Shown here in pieces: positions 33,164 through 45,133 of a DNA stretch of 64,000 nt. A program made the position numbers and the translations under genes. Numbering within the stretch: the stretch's first letter is position 1; the number at the start of each line of letters is the position of its first letter. The stretch covers positions 124,001-188,000 of the forward strand of contig JAIXMQ010000040.1 in assembly GCA_025716855.1 (NCBI GenBank), given 5' to 3'. The notes beneath the pieces were generated by a model, which was not told the DNA's origin, did no database searches, and was given only the letters and a program-made list of their open reading frames with translations. This stretch comes from Pilaira anomala. Its lineage: Eukaryota; Mucoromycota; Mucoromycetes; Mucorales; Mucoraceae.

Positions 33164-34254
33164 ATGAGCTTTTATTGTAATAATAGTACACCGTTATCAC
33201 TACCTACAACAACACGTACTGTATCCAATCATGCGAATTTTTATGCTTCACCTACAATCAACCAAAGGTTTGAACGACTTGGATCTGGACACGATTTGGA
33301 TTTATTCGGTAAAAGTGTAAGCCGAACTTCTATAAAGTCACAAATGAGTAAGAGTTTTTTTTTTTGTAATATTAATACATGATATATTAATCAACATTGA
33401 TCAAAAAGGCTTTGTTAGAAAGGTGTATCTAATTACATTATTTCAATTACTATCAATTACTTGTATGATGTCCGTTTTTGTACATTTTTTATCACAATGG
33501 AAAGAACAAAAGTATGTATATATAAGGTTGATATAAAAAAAAATATATTTAGTGATTGATTGTATTTTAGGTATTTATGGTGGGTTGCTTTATTTCCTGC
33601 TTCAGTGATTTCAACAGTAACGTTATGGCAGTTATGGACACAATATTATCAAATTTCAAAACTAGTGCGAATCGTATTACTTTCTGTTTACTCGTTCTTT
33701 ATGGCATTTATACTTTCTGACTTGAGTAAGTAAATTTTCTTTTTTAATTTATCCTTTTAAATGACTTTATGATATAGTTGCAATTATGTTTTGTGAATAT
33801 GGTCAACTTGTGATTACAATGACATGTTTTGGTATAGTGTGTAATTTATTATTTACATTTCAAACAAAGTATCGATTTAAAGGACCTACGCCCATGTAAG
33901 TTGAACAAAAAAAGATACTTGTATGCATAGTGTTAAATAAATCAATAAAGATTTTGTTGTATTGCCACAGTATGTGTCAGTTCAATTGGGTTAAGACAAG
34001 TATATCAATTAGACCCTGTACAGATATTAGGTCCAATAGCAATAGCTAGTATGATATGTAGTTATTTTATATTGGAAATTTATTATGGTATGGGATTTAT
34101 GACGACAGATGATTATATATTGGCATATATTTCATTTCATGTGGACTTGGTTTATCCATTGAATTGTCTTCATCATATGTGTGAAATCACCGAAAATGTG
34201 GATGATTTTACTGAATATTTTAATCCGAATCCAAGTGGCGTCAACCACGGCTGA
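33164..34254 (+). CDS. BAX-inhibitor-1/TMBIM-like multi-pass membrane protein
   Basis: Five exons, 33164-33347, 33409-33511, 33571-33725, 33778-33895 and 33981-34254, give 277 residues. After a polar N-terminal tail of ~60 residues it reads FVRKVYLITLFQLLSIT, the classic opening of BAX-inhibitor-1/lifeguard proteins. Several hydrophobic segments follow (YLWWVALFPASVISTVTLWQ, LVRIVLLSVYSFFMAF, LVITMTCFGIVCNLLF, ILGPIAIASMICSYFI). The end DDYILAYISFHVDLVYPLN is the diverged equivalent of the family's DDYI...YLD motif. Such proteins sit in ER or Golgi membranes and modulate Ca2+ leak and cell death. The exon 5 acceptor (33980) is chosen over the CACAG ten bases upstream because only it preserves the frame. 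Divergent, so confidence in the family is moderate-high. Confidence 0.75.
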
Positions 34255-34466
34255 TGACAGAGAGAGTCTCACATTTTTATAAATAAAGTGTAATCCCCGA
34301 AAAAAGAAAAAATGACTAAAAATATACAATTATCCTTAAACGGAACGCAAAATAGGCAAAAAAAAAAAAAAAAAAAAAAAGTAGCTGTAAAATAGTAGTT
34401 TATGAAAAAGAGAGAGAAAGGTATAATATATAAACAAAAATGTCATTTTCTTTTTTTTTTTTTTTT
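34255..34466. other. Convergent 3' region TMBIM-like / VTC
   Basis: Short convergent gap with an A22-type run at about 34359-34380 and a T run just before the VTC stop. No gene. Confidence 0.5.
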
Positions 34467-36718
34467 TTAACGGAAACGAAGATAAAAATTAACAATCAAA
34501 GCACCGACTAAAAGAATACAAAGTACAGCAGGACCCCAAAGATCATCATAACGACCGACAACATGGCGATTGATCATCCTATTCACAAATAAAAAGTTAA
34601 TAAATACAAAAAAAAAAAAATATATGTATATTTATATATAATTTACCATGCACGTTTCTCATATTGATACAAGGCATAAATGGCAATGACTGCAGCAATA
34701 CTAAGAAATAAGGCACCAGCAATACGAGAAGTATCATCACCAAAATTAAGTAAATTCAAGGCAACTGTTAATAATAAAGCACAAAATTGTAACCAAGCAA
34801 TAAAAGTACGTTCATTTGAAAAGAAGACCTTGGGTTCAACTTTAACTTTCTTGATAGGAATGACACCATTTGGATTATTTGGATCACGAATAACCATACC
34901 AGATTTTGCACCAAATAATTTCTTTTCTTCTGGTGGTAAATCTATATCTAATCTAATATTATCACCATGATCAAAATTGACATCTTCACCTAAATTGCCT
35001 GCTTCTCTATCCTTCTTCTTAATTTTACGTTCATGTAAAGGACCATAATTTAATGGATCATCACCTTTTGTGACAAGAGTAGAACGCATCCGATGTGGTC
35101 TATTCTCCCATTGTTGATTATTACCACTAGCAGAAGGATCAGTGTTAAGAAAAGAATTAGGTTGTACAGATTCATTTATTACATCCATTCTTAATTGTTC
35201 TTGTTCCATTGCACGTTTATATTGACCATCAATTAAAGGTTTAAAAGATTTAGAACGAGTTAAACCAAAATTTGTTGAACGAGGTTTTCTAATATCGATT
35301 TCCATTTCAGATATCCACCAAGGTAAAAGAGGAATATGATCTCTAAAGAGATAAGAGGCACCATGTAAATATTTTGAAAATCTAGGTACTTCATGTACAA
35401 GATGAGATTCTAATAACTTCTTTAACCAACTAGGATGATTTGATTGAGGTGTTTTTACTTCTAATACAGCATAAGGAAATTGAAGTATTTCAGATTCATC
35501 TAATTGATTAAATGGATAATCTACTGCATCAGAACGTCTCCATTCATCTTGATCACGACGTATCATATCATCATAATTATCTTCACGAATAAATACTAAA
35601 TCATTATCCATTCGAATACTTAGATTTGGTTCTTCTGGTATTTGAAATAAAGTACGATTATAAACAATTCGACAAGTTGGTTCCAATTTCTTTTCTTTAA
35701 TAGATTCTTCAATACCCGAAGCCAAAAATCTACATTCATCAATTAACTTGTCATTCATTCCTTTTGCCATCATACTTTGACAGATTTGTTCTGCTGTTAA
35801 TTTACCAGTCAAGAACTTTTGAACTTGATCAGTAGAGAGTTGAAACCTTTCCTTGATAGAATTACCATCCGCCCAATCAGCCAAATGTGTTGTACGTTCA
35901 ATAGATACATTGGGTGTATTAAATGAACCATGCCATTTACATTTAATTGATTCTGCACCTTCATCCCTTTGTAATAAGCTTGTATAGAGACCAAATGTAT
36001 CGTTATCCAAATAAACACTAGATACAGTAGAATCAGAAGGATTAAATCCTTTTTCCTTGTTATAAATAAATACAGGCAAATGAAGCATAATAATTGATTT
36101 TACTTCAGTAATATTATCAGGATGTACCCAATACTTTTCAGTATTATTTTCATTATCATCAGCCTCCATTACACTAGAAGAACTAAAAGGACGTGATTTA
36201 CCACGCTTTTTGCATAAATCAAGTAAAGCAGAAATGAAAACAATGGCTACATCAAATCGTTGTTTATCCAAAGGTTTTGCTCTTAATTGAGGAATAAAAT
36301 CTTGCATTAAGTAGAGACCAGTCCATTTATCGTGTTTCTTGATAATCTTTTGAAAGCCAATATAGTTGAGACGAGTGAATTTAGCAAGATCATTGACATC
36401 AAATAAGACTTCAGTTAATGCATCATTCATGACAGTCCAATTTTGTTCAGAAGACCAAGTAGGATTATTGATAAATGTTTGAATTGTACGTTCACAATAA
36501 CTAATACGTGCTTCTACTTCAGCTAATTTGGCAGATACAAAATCATAGACCTTTTCAAGTTCATTCTCTAACTTTTGAATAAATTCCTCTTCATCTTCTT
36601 CTGTCCAAGCATGATCAAGTTGACGACTTTTAAGTTCTTGCTTTAATACATCATAGGATATATAGGAGAGACGCCATGGTGGAAATATCTCGTTTTTTAA
36701 TTGTTCACCAAACTTCAT
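34467..36718 (-). CDS. VTC polyphosphate complex subunit with altered active site (Vtc2/3-like)
   Basis: Two exons, 36718-34647 and 34578-34467, encode 727 residues. Order of domains: SPX (about 1-155, starting MKFGEQLKNE with LNYIGFQKIIKKHDKWTG), triphosphate-tunnel (TTM) domain (about 190-470), a basic/polar linker, and a C-terminal DUF202-type set of three membrane helices from VKVEPKVFFSNERTF. Against the catalytic Vtc4 pattern the tunnel residues are changed: the R-x-R-W-Y-G strand reads KCKWHG (Lys259, Lys261), ERKTH reads ERTTH (Thr276), and the Arg before SLDTDL is displaced. Lys195 (EKYW), Arg355 (YNR) and the E-x-K of YAVLEVK remain. So it probably acts as an accessory, Vtc2/3-type subunit in vacuolar polyP synthesis (inference). 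It lies directly downstream of its paralogue on the same strand. Confidence 0.85.
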
Positions 36719-37048
36719 TAAAGTGTAAAAGGATAAAGATAAAGAAAAAGGAAAGAAAAAGGGAAGATCCTTTTTTTTAAAAAAAAAAAATGATTAAAAA
36801 TAACTTCAAAAAAGCATGAAATGATTGAGAGACCGAAACTTGCCAAAATACATGACCAATAAGTACATATAAATTACTCCTCCGCCACCCTAAAGATGGC
36901 TGTGTGCCTTATTTTTAACCGGTTTAAATCAAGCGACCGAGGTTCGAAAAATAAATAAACAAAAACAAAACAAAAAACGTTTTGTTTATTTTTATAAAAA
37001 TATAACTGGTTTCCATGTTGTTGCCATGTTGTTGCCAAGATACTTTGA

Positions 37049-37082
<34 letters not shown>

Positions 37083-37306
37083 TTTTAAAAAAAGAAAATG
37101 TAGGACAAAAAACGCTTAGTAGTGGTAAAAAAAGAAAAAAAAAAATGTATTTTTAAAGATTATTAAAAAACCGATGGGTTTCATTATTTATGAACCACGG
37201 TTTTTTATGATTATAAAGGAGAAACAAGTTTTTTTTTATTATTATTGTCGTTTATATGGTGGTGTGGGTATGAATTTATAGATAACAAAAAGAAAGAGGT
37301 TTTTAA
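36719..37306. other. Spacer between the two VTC genes
   Basis: About 590 bp, promoter side of the downstream VTC gene and 3' side of the upstream one. Contains a long A run (37050-37078) and short A/T tracts. No gene seen. Confidence 0.5.
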
Positions 37307-39806
37307 CTATTTTCCTAAACCCAAATGACCTTCAACTGGAGGAGGCATATTATATCTTAATACGAAATTGGTCTAAAAAAAAAAAAAAAGTTAATAAAAT
37401 GCAAAATGTATATTTTCTTTCTATACTCACAATTAATGCGCCAATTAATAAGACACATAAAATGACGGGACCATAAACATCATCATAACGAAGATGAGGC
37501 TTATTCTCAATTCTCCAGGCACGCCAACGATTAAAGAAGAAAGCATAGATAGCAAAGAGGAAAGCAATTCCAAAAAACATAGCACCCACAATCTTATTAA
37601 TGCCATCACCAAAATTCAATAAAGTTATAGCAACGGTTAATAACAAAGCAGAAAAATGAAGCCAATTGATAAATGTACGTTCATTTGCAAAAAACACTTT
37701 TGGTTCAAGTACTGCACCTGATTTCAATTTCAACATTTTCTTCTTGTGCTTTTTCTCTTCCTTTTTTCTCATCGCTTCTTCTTCTGAATCATATGAATCA
37801 CGACGGTTACGACCTTCTTCTATGATTTGAATATCTTCATTAAAGTATGCATCACTTGATTTATGATCAATTGAAGATCTCTTTTCGTTTTGAAGGTAAG
37901 AAGATCTTGGTGTTTGTTTACCCATTAAGAATTCAGTGGATGAACTATCATGAAAATCTGCTGTACGTCGACCATCGGGAGTGACAGTACGCATACGTGA
38001 AGTACTACCATTTACTGAATAAGTTGGCATATCATATGAAATAGTATCATGTTGAGACCAAATAGGATCATCGAATGGATTTCCATTTGCAGGAGTACGA
38101 GATACAGGTGAACTTGTACTATTACTTGGAGTTCTAAATGGTGTATTACGTGTTGATTCAGTTGAACGTGGCATCTTGACTGAACGTACAGAAGGACCAC
38201 GATTAAGATTAGTAGTAGTAGCAGTAGTACTTTCAGTTCTCTTTAAAGTTGCACGACGTTCTAATTGAGATTCCAAATAACCCATACGATATTTACCATC
38301 AATTAACGGTTTTAAACTCTTACTTCTTGAGAGACCAGAGAAATTACCAGTAGGTACTTTAGCATTTCTAATATCTAATTCTAATTGATTTAACCACCAA
38401 GGTAATAAAGGTAATCTTGGGTTCCAAAAGTAAGCACAACCTTGTAAGAATTTAGAGAATCTAGGTACTTCATAAACTAGATGAGATTCTAATAATCTTG
38501 TTAACCATTGAGGTGGAGCTTGACCTAAATGTGTTTGTAATTTCGTTTCTAATACAGCATAAGGAAATTTATAAACTTCATTTGATTTAATATTATTAAA
38601 TGGATAATCAATTCCCATATCAGGTCTTCTCCAATCACCATTTCTTCTTTCAAATAAACCATCTTCACGTACAAAAGTTAAATCAGTATCAAGTGATAAT
38701 CTAAGCCTTTGATCTCCAGGTATTTGAAATGCAGTACGATTATAAAATACTCTCATAACTGGTTCAAGTTCTTTTTCTTTTAATGAATTTTGTATACCAG
38801 ATGCAATAAAATGATTTTCCTTGATTGAATCTTCAGATAAAGTTCCTTTTGATCTTAAATCATTTTCATATTCTTTTGCAGTATAATTTCCTTTAATAAA
38901 ATCATTTACTTTGGATTCATCTAAACGAAATCTATCTTTAACAGAAGCACCATTTAACCAAGGAGCATGATGTGTCTTGCGTTCAATAAAGATACTATTT
39001 GATTCCATTGGACCATACCATCTAAATCGAATTGCTTCTGCACTTTCATCACGTTGAAGACGTCCTTGATAAAGATCAAAAGTTGGATTATCAAAATAAA
39101 CACTTGAGATAGCACTATCAGAAGGTTCAATAGGTTTATCAGCATTAAATACAAGTACAGGTAAATGAAATAATAAGATTGCTTTTAATTCAGTCACATT
39201 ATCAGGATGAATCCAATATTTTGCAGTAGCTCTTTCAAAAGCATTTTGATCACCACCAGCAGCAGAATTACCTTGACGTTTTTGACCACGTAAACTACAT
39301 AAATCATGTAAAGTAGAAATCTTGACAAGAGCAACATCAAATCTTTGTCTATCTAAAGAAGTTGTACGAATGATATCGACAAATAATCGTTGATTATTAT
39401 AATTTGTATATTTATCATGTTTCTTGATCAATTTTTGAATTGCTAAATAATTATAACGTGTAAATTTAGAGAGATCATTTAAATCCATCAAGATTTCTGT
39501 AAGTGTATCATCTGTCTTATCAAATAAACTTTGTGAGACTGAAGGTGTAATATCTTTTGATTGTTGAGTCAAAGCTCTTTCACAATAAGCAATACGTGAT
39601 TCAATCTCTCTTTGCTTTCTACTAATAAAGTTGTCTACTTTACTTGCTTCTGTACGTAATACTGTTTCAAAATCATTTTCATCTATATCGTTCCATTCAT
39701 GACTTTCTTGACGCTCTTTCATATCTAATTTGATATCATTATATCCAACATATTCTGAACGCCACGGTTCATATATATTCTTTTCTAATTCTTGACCAAA
39801 CTTCAT
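37307..39806 (-). CDS. VTC polyphosphate complex subunit, active-site residues intact
   Basis: Two exons, 39806-37431 and 37372-37307, encode 813 residues. SPX domain 1-155 (LAIQKLIKKHDKYT), TTM polymerase domain about 190-470, a long Ser/Thr-rich linker (about 500-690), and three C-terminal membrane helices from LEPKVFFANERTFINWLHF. Tunnel residues expected of the catalytic Vtc4 are all visible at nearly the same spacing: Lys196 (AKYW), Arg260 and Arg262 (RFRWYG), Lys277 (ERKTH), Arg357 (YNR), Arg369, Glu420 (YAVLE) and Lys452 (FSKFLQG). It should therefore be able to make polyphosphate from ATP at the vacuole. Its length is closer to Vtc2/3 than to the ~720-residue Vtc4, so the orthology label is left open. 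It is divergent from transportin. Confidence 0.88.
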
Positions 39807-40064
39807 ATTTTTGCTTAATAAGGGGAAAAAAAAAAAAAAAAGGGAAGAAAGAAAGAAAAAAAAAGAAAAGGGGAACTCTTATTAATAACAATTATTTTTA
39901 GGTACAAATAATCCCACACGACTAAACCTTGTGAGTTTTAAAAATAAATATATTTTAATCCCAAACTTGATTTACGCCTGTAGCACGGAACAGCAAGAAT
40001 AATAGCTACTCAGCCACTTGAAAATTTATTATCGCTACGTCACGTAAGTCGTTACTTTCAAACA

Positions 40065-40098
<34 letters not shown>

Positions 40099-40272
40099 GT
40101 TTTGATAATATTTGTATTTGTATAGTAAGTAGAAAATATTACATACAATTTTTTTTTTTTTTTTAAAAAAGATGAAAAAAAAAAAGAAAAAATTAGCTTG
40201 CTTATTTCCTTCTCTTTTAGACTTTTTTTTTTTTTATTTTTATTTTTTTATATATACATATACATAATATAA
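39807..40272. other. Divergent promoter region VTC / transportin
   Basis: About 470 bp between divergent starts, with T runs at 40069-40095 and 40150-40164 and A/T-rich leaders. No specific regulatory site recognised. Confidence 0.5.
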
Positions 40273-40780
40273 ATGAGTACTTGGCAACCCTCACCTCAAG
40301 GTCTTTCCGACCTTTTGCAATTATTGCGTGAAGCTATTAACCCTTCTGCTGACGGACACAATGTCCAAGAAGTAAGACCCCTCCCTCCCCCAGTTCTTCT
40401 TACGAAAACAAACTAATGATTAAAAAAAAAAAATAATTCATTTTAGAGACTCGAGTACTTTAACAAAATTCCAGACTACAATAACTATTTAGTTTATATT
40501 TTAACTCAAATGCCTCAAGAGGATCAATATATTCGTTCTGTTGCAGGATTAACCCTCAAGAATAACATTCGATCCCATTTCCCTACTATTCCCGTTGAAG
40601 TACTTGCATATGTGAAAGAATGCTGTTTGCTTCATATTGGTGATAGTGGTGTAGGTAAACCTGTCAGTTTGGTTATTGCTGCCATTGTTGCTCGTGGTAA
40701 TATTCAAAACTGGCCTCAAGTTCTTCAAGTCTTGTTGGAGAAATTGGATGATCCTAACCAAGTATTAGTCGAGGTAAAGC

Positions 40781-40815
<35 letters not shown>

Positions 40816-43366
40816 TGAAAAAAAAAAAAAATAGAGAGTGAGAGTGAGAGTGAGAGTGAGACTAATACAATTCTATTGTGTAGAACGCGTTCAGCACTTT
40901 CCAAAAGATTTGTGAGGATTCCGCTCGTGATTTGGATAGTGTGATTAATGGTGTAAAACCTTTAGAATACATGATTCCTAAATTCATTGCTTTCTTTGAT
41001 CACCCTAACCCTAAAGTACGTTTGAATGCCATCAGCTGTACTTCTCAATTTATTAGCTTGCGTTCAGAACCATTAATGACTAGAATCAATGAATTCTTGG
41101 TAGCTCTTTTCAATCGTGCTACAGATGATGATGTTGATGTACGTAAAGCAGTCTGTCAATCCTTGGTCGGTCTCTTGGAAGTATGTCCAACTGTACTTTT
41201 ACCTCATATGCCTGATTTAGTGGATTATATGCTCTTCTGTACTCAAAATGATGATAGTGATCTTGCATTGGAGGCTTGTGAGTTCTGGCTTGTGTTTGCT
41301 GAACAAGATGAATTACGTGATAATTTACGTCCTTTCCTTCATAAGGTCGTACCTGTTTTACTCAAGGGTATGGTCTATTCTGAAGTGGATTTAATGACTT
41401 TAGGTGGTGATGAGGATGATGCTCATATTGCTGATGATGAACAAGATATTAAACCTCGTTTCCATAAAGCTAGTGTTGTTGAAAACGAATTAATTACAAA
41501 GGAAGAGGAAAATAATGCTGAAAAGAAGAAGACAGGTTTACTTGATGACGATAATTCGGATGATGAGGACGATGAGGATGACGAAGATTATGAGGACTTT
41601 GAAGATGATGAATTTTACGGTGAATGGAATTTGAGAAAGTGTAGTGCTGCTACTTTAGATGTATTATGTACTTCTTTTGAAACTGAAGTCATTCATATCT
41701 TGATTCCTCTTCTTAAAGGTGAATTAGAAAGTGGTGATTGGCTTCATAGAGAATGTGGTATCTTGGCTTTAGGTGCTGCTGCTGAAGGTGGTATGCAAGA
41801 AATCGCTCCTCATCTTCCTGAACTCGTACCTTATTTACTTAATAACTTGAATGATCCTAAACCTCTTGTAAGATCAATCACTTGTTGGACTTTAGGTAGA
41901 TACTGTGGTTGGATCGTACAGACCGCTAGACAAAGTCCTGAAGCTCGTCAACATCTTCTTGAACCTCTCACACAAATCTTGTTACAACGTATCTTGGATA
42001 ACAACAAACGTGTACAAGAAGCTGCTTGTTCTTCTTTCTCTTTATTAGAAGAAGAAGCTGGTACTGATCTCGTACCTTATCTTCAACCTATTCTTACTAC
42101 CTTATCTGCTGCTTTCACTAAATATCAACATAGAAATTTGTTGCTTCTTTATGATACCGTCGGTACCTTGGCTGATGTCGTAGGTGAAACTTTAAATAAC
42201 CCTCAATACATTGATGTTATCATGCCTCCTCTTATCAGTAAATGGCAAGAAATCTCGGATGACAGCACTGACTTGTTCCCCTTGTTAGAGGTAAAAAAAA
42301 AAAAAAAAAAAAAAGATATCTATTTTTATGTAGGCTGTAATTAACCTCCCCCCCCCCCCCTCTTTCCTGTAGTGTCTTTCATCTGTTACAACCGCACTCG
42401 GTAAAGGATTCAAACCTTTTGCTGAACCTGTTTATTCTCGTTGTGTTGTCCTTGTCTGTAAGACATTAGAAGAATGTCGTTTATGTGCTATGGATCCTAC
42501 TTTAGAGGAACCCGATAAGGACTTTATGATTGTAGCATTAGATTTGCTTTCAGGTATTGTCCAAGCCTTAAACACAGATGCCGAACCTTTAGTTGCCAGC
42601 ACCAACCCACCTGTTGTTCAACTTTTATCACTTTGTATTCAAGATGAAGTTGCCGAAGTACGTCAATCGACATATGCCTTATTAGGAGATCTTGCTATAT
42701 CTTGTTTTGAACATATTCGTGCAGTTGTACCTCAATTCATGCCACTTTTACTTCAACAAATTGATCCTCAAGCAGAACACTTGAGTGTCTGTAACAATGC
42801 TACTTGGGCCGCAGGAGAAATTGCACTTAAATGGGGTACTGAAATTAGAGATTATGTTGACCCCTTATTACAACGTTTGTTTCCTCTCATGGTCAACCCT
42901 CAAATTCAACGTACCTTGTTAGAAAATGTAGCTATCACTATTGGTCGTATCGGTCTTGTGTGTCCTACTTTGGTCGCTCCTCATCTTGAACTCTTTATTC
43001 AACCTTGGTTAAATGCTCTCACACCTATTCGTGATAATGATGAAAAATCTTCTGCTTTCAGTGGGTTATGTGAAATGATCAAGGCTAATCCTCAAGGTGC
43101 TGTCAAGGAATTCCCTGCTTTCTGTACGGCTGTTGCTAACTATCATACTGTTTCCCCTGCTTTACATGAAGCATTTGGAAATGTAAGTTTTTTTTTTTTT
43201 TTTATATAGTTTATATCTCATATTTTTTATTAATTCATTTTTTTTTATTTAATTTTAGATTTTGTTGGGTTATAAAAGCTTGTTTGGTGAGGCCCAGTGG
43301 CAGCAAGGTTTGACATCAATGCCACAAGAAGTTAGAGCTCCTTTGCATGAACGTTATGGCATTTAA
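40273..43366 (+). CDS. Transportin (karyopherin beta-2)
   Basis: Five exons, 40273-40371, 40447-40773, 40884-42290, 42373-43182 and 43259-43366, encode 916 residues, the normal size of transportin (Kap104/TNPO1). The start WQPSPQGLSDLLQLLREA and the HEAT-repeat body (FFDHPNPKVRLNAISC, DDVDVRKAVCQSLVGLLE, GDWLHRECGILALGAAAEGG, LNDPKPLVRSITCWTLGRY, NNATWAAGEIALKWG) identify the family. A strongly acidic loop near residues 358-385 corresponds to the H8 loop that releases cargo when RanGTP binds. It imports PY-NLS cargo such as hnRNP proteins. The intron after exon 2 holds GA repeats. All junctions are in frame. Very high confidence. Confidence 0.95.
40783..40860 (+). repeat. GA-rich microsatellite in a transportin intron
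   Basis: (GA)n from about 40783, an A run, then (GAGAGT)n to about 40860 inside intron 2. Confidence 0.85.
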
Positions 43367-44880
43367 ATTTCCTCTTTCTCTCTCTCTTTTTTTTTTATAC
43401 TACTAAAAAAAAAAAAAATTAGTGCCCTTGTCGTTTTATATACATATATCAATTCTGAAAATAAAAATAAAAAAAAAAAAAGATTATATATATTTCATTT
43501 GTATTTATGACTTTATTGTTGAAGAAAAAGCTTTTTCCTCCCAATTCATGTTGTTAATAGTTGCATTGATACACAAACTGTCTGTATATATGCACAGCTT
43601 TAATTATTTAAATGCAGGACCAAATGACTCGCATCTCTTTGCAAAAGTTACAAATCCAGGAACTGGAGCCGGATACATTTCTGCTGCATTTTCGGGTTGA
43701 ACTTTAAATCCTATATTGTTTGAATACCTATATTGTCTAGTAAAATAGTTAACGTCAGGGACTACTTTGAAGAAGAAATATGGGATCCGCTTGTTATAAT
43801 GATATAAAAATCATCTTCTAAAGCGTAGTGTAGGGGCTTTGCTGCCGTGAATATAGTGACAGTTTCAAAAGAAGTTTGAAACCTGATAGCAGGCTTTTTT
43901 TTTTTTTTTTTACCTCTGCTAATCAGACAATTTTTTTTCATCTGATCAGTTTTACTACAAATTAGAATAAGATACTATTTACCTTTTTTCGAAAAATTAA
44001 AAAAAAAAAAATAACGCGCGAACTAGAAAATAGATATTGATTTACGCTTGCATGATACAATAAAAAAAAAGGGGGGAGGGAGCGTTTTCTACTTGGTAGT
44101 ACATTTTATTGTTCACACCTGAGCTAATCAACTATGCACAATCGTTAATATCAGTTTCTGACTAATAAAAATATGATAGAAGTCTACCTTCTTTACTTTC
44201 TCTAATCCGTGAGCAACATAATTCGTTGAAACCCTTGACTTAAAATTGTTTTTTTTAAAACCCCCCCCCCCCCCCCCACCACCATTATCCTCTGTGAATA
44301 GCTGACGTTGGCTTGTCGTTAAATCATTGTTCAAATCTAATATTCCACATAGACAATAGGCACAGAGTGCTTTGTTTGATTGATTTAGGTCGTCATAGGA
44401 TTGATAAAGCTTCTACTCCAAACGATTTCATTATAGAACCGATAGACCTATGGTCAAATCATAAAAAAATATCACTTTCGATAATATTCTTTTAAAATAT
44501 ATAATTAGAAAGTTATGTGAATATAGATAGATAGGTACTGATGAGCTTATTAAATTTAGATCTTCCTTTGGCTTGTTAAGCTCCTTATCTTGTTTTTTTT
44601 TTCGTCTTCTTCAAGCCTGGTACTTATTTCACGCTCAAAAAAGCAAAGAACGGGAATCATCATTCTGCTTTGAAGTATAAATGTAACACGTTGAGAGTGA
44701 TCGATCTAAAAAGCTTCAGCTTCTGACGACTTAAATAATGAAGTACTGGAAGTTTTGTATTTGTAACTAAAAAAAAAAGGCCTCCCTGTTTTTATATCGT
44801 GTGGCTTGTATCAGAACGTGTTTAGAAAATAATAATAAAATAAAGACATGAAGACGTAATTAAAAGACTATAATAACACT
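43367..44880. other. Gene-poor region downstream of transportin
   Basis: About 1.5 kb with no accepted gene. Features are a C17 run at 44261-44277, a T run at about 43892-43910, and an open stretch ending at 43700 whose last ~28 codons look protein-like (see findings). Confidence 0.5.
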
Positions 44881-44900
44881 GAAGGACAGAAATAAGAAAT

Positions 44901-45000
44901 TTATTTTTCAAATTCATAATTTATTTTTCAAATTCATAATTTATTTTTCAAATTCAAAAGTTATTTTTCAAATTCATAAGTTATTTTTCAAATTCATAAT
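44901..45000 (+). repeat. Five tandem copies of a 20-bp unit
   Basis: Five contiguous 20-base units of consensus TTATTTTTCAAATTCATAAT, with only a few differences near the unit ends (AAAG, TAAG). No spacers, so not a CRISPR array. Confidence 0.95.
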
Positions 45001-45035
45001 TTTTTTTTTCATTTTCATTAAATTGTGAGGGAAAA

Positions 45036-45089
45036 GGGGGGGGGGGAGGGGAGGGGAAGGGGAAGGGGAAGGGGAAGGGAAGGGAAAGG
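45036..45089 (+). repeat. G-rich polypurine tract
   Basis: An uninterrupted purine stretch with a long initial G run and repeated AGGGG/AAGGGG units. Many G4 runs in close spacing make G-quadruplex or triplex formation possible. It is followed at 45099-45133 by two short hairpins (CTCTC-GG-GAGAG and GAGACC...GGTCTC). Confidence 0.85.
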
Positions 45090-45133
45090 AATGTGGGGCC
45101 TCTCGGGAGAGACCCCGGTGGAGGTCTCGTTTT

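Noticed and set aside
44901..45000. CRISPR-like array
   Set aside because: The 20-bp units are contiguous with no spacers and the organism is a eukaryote.
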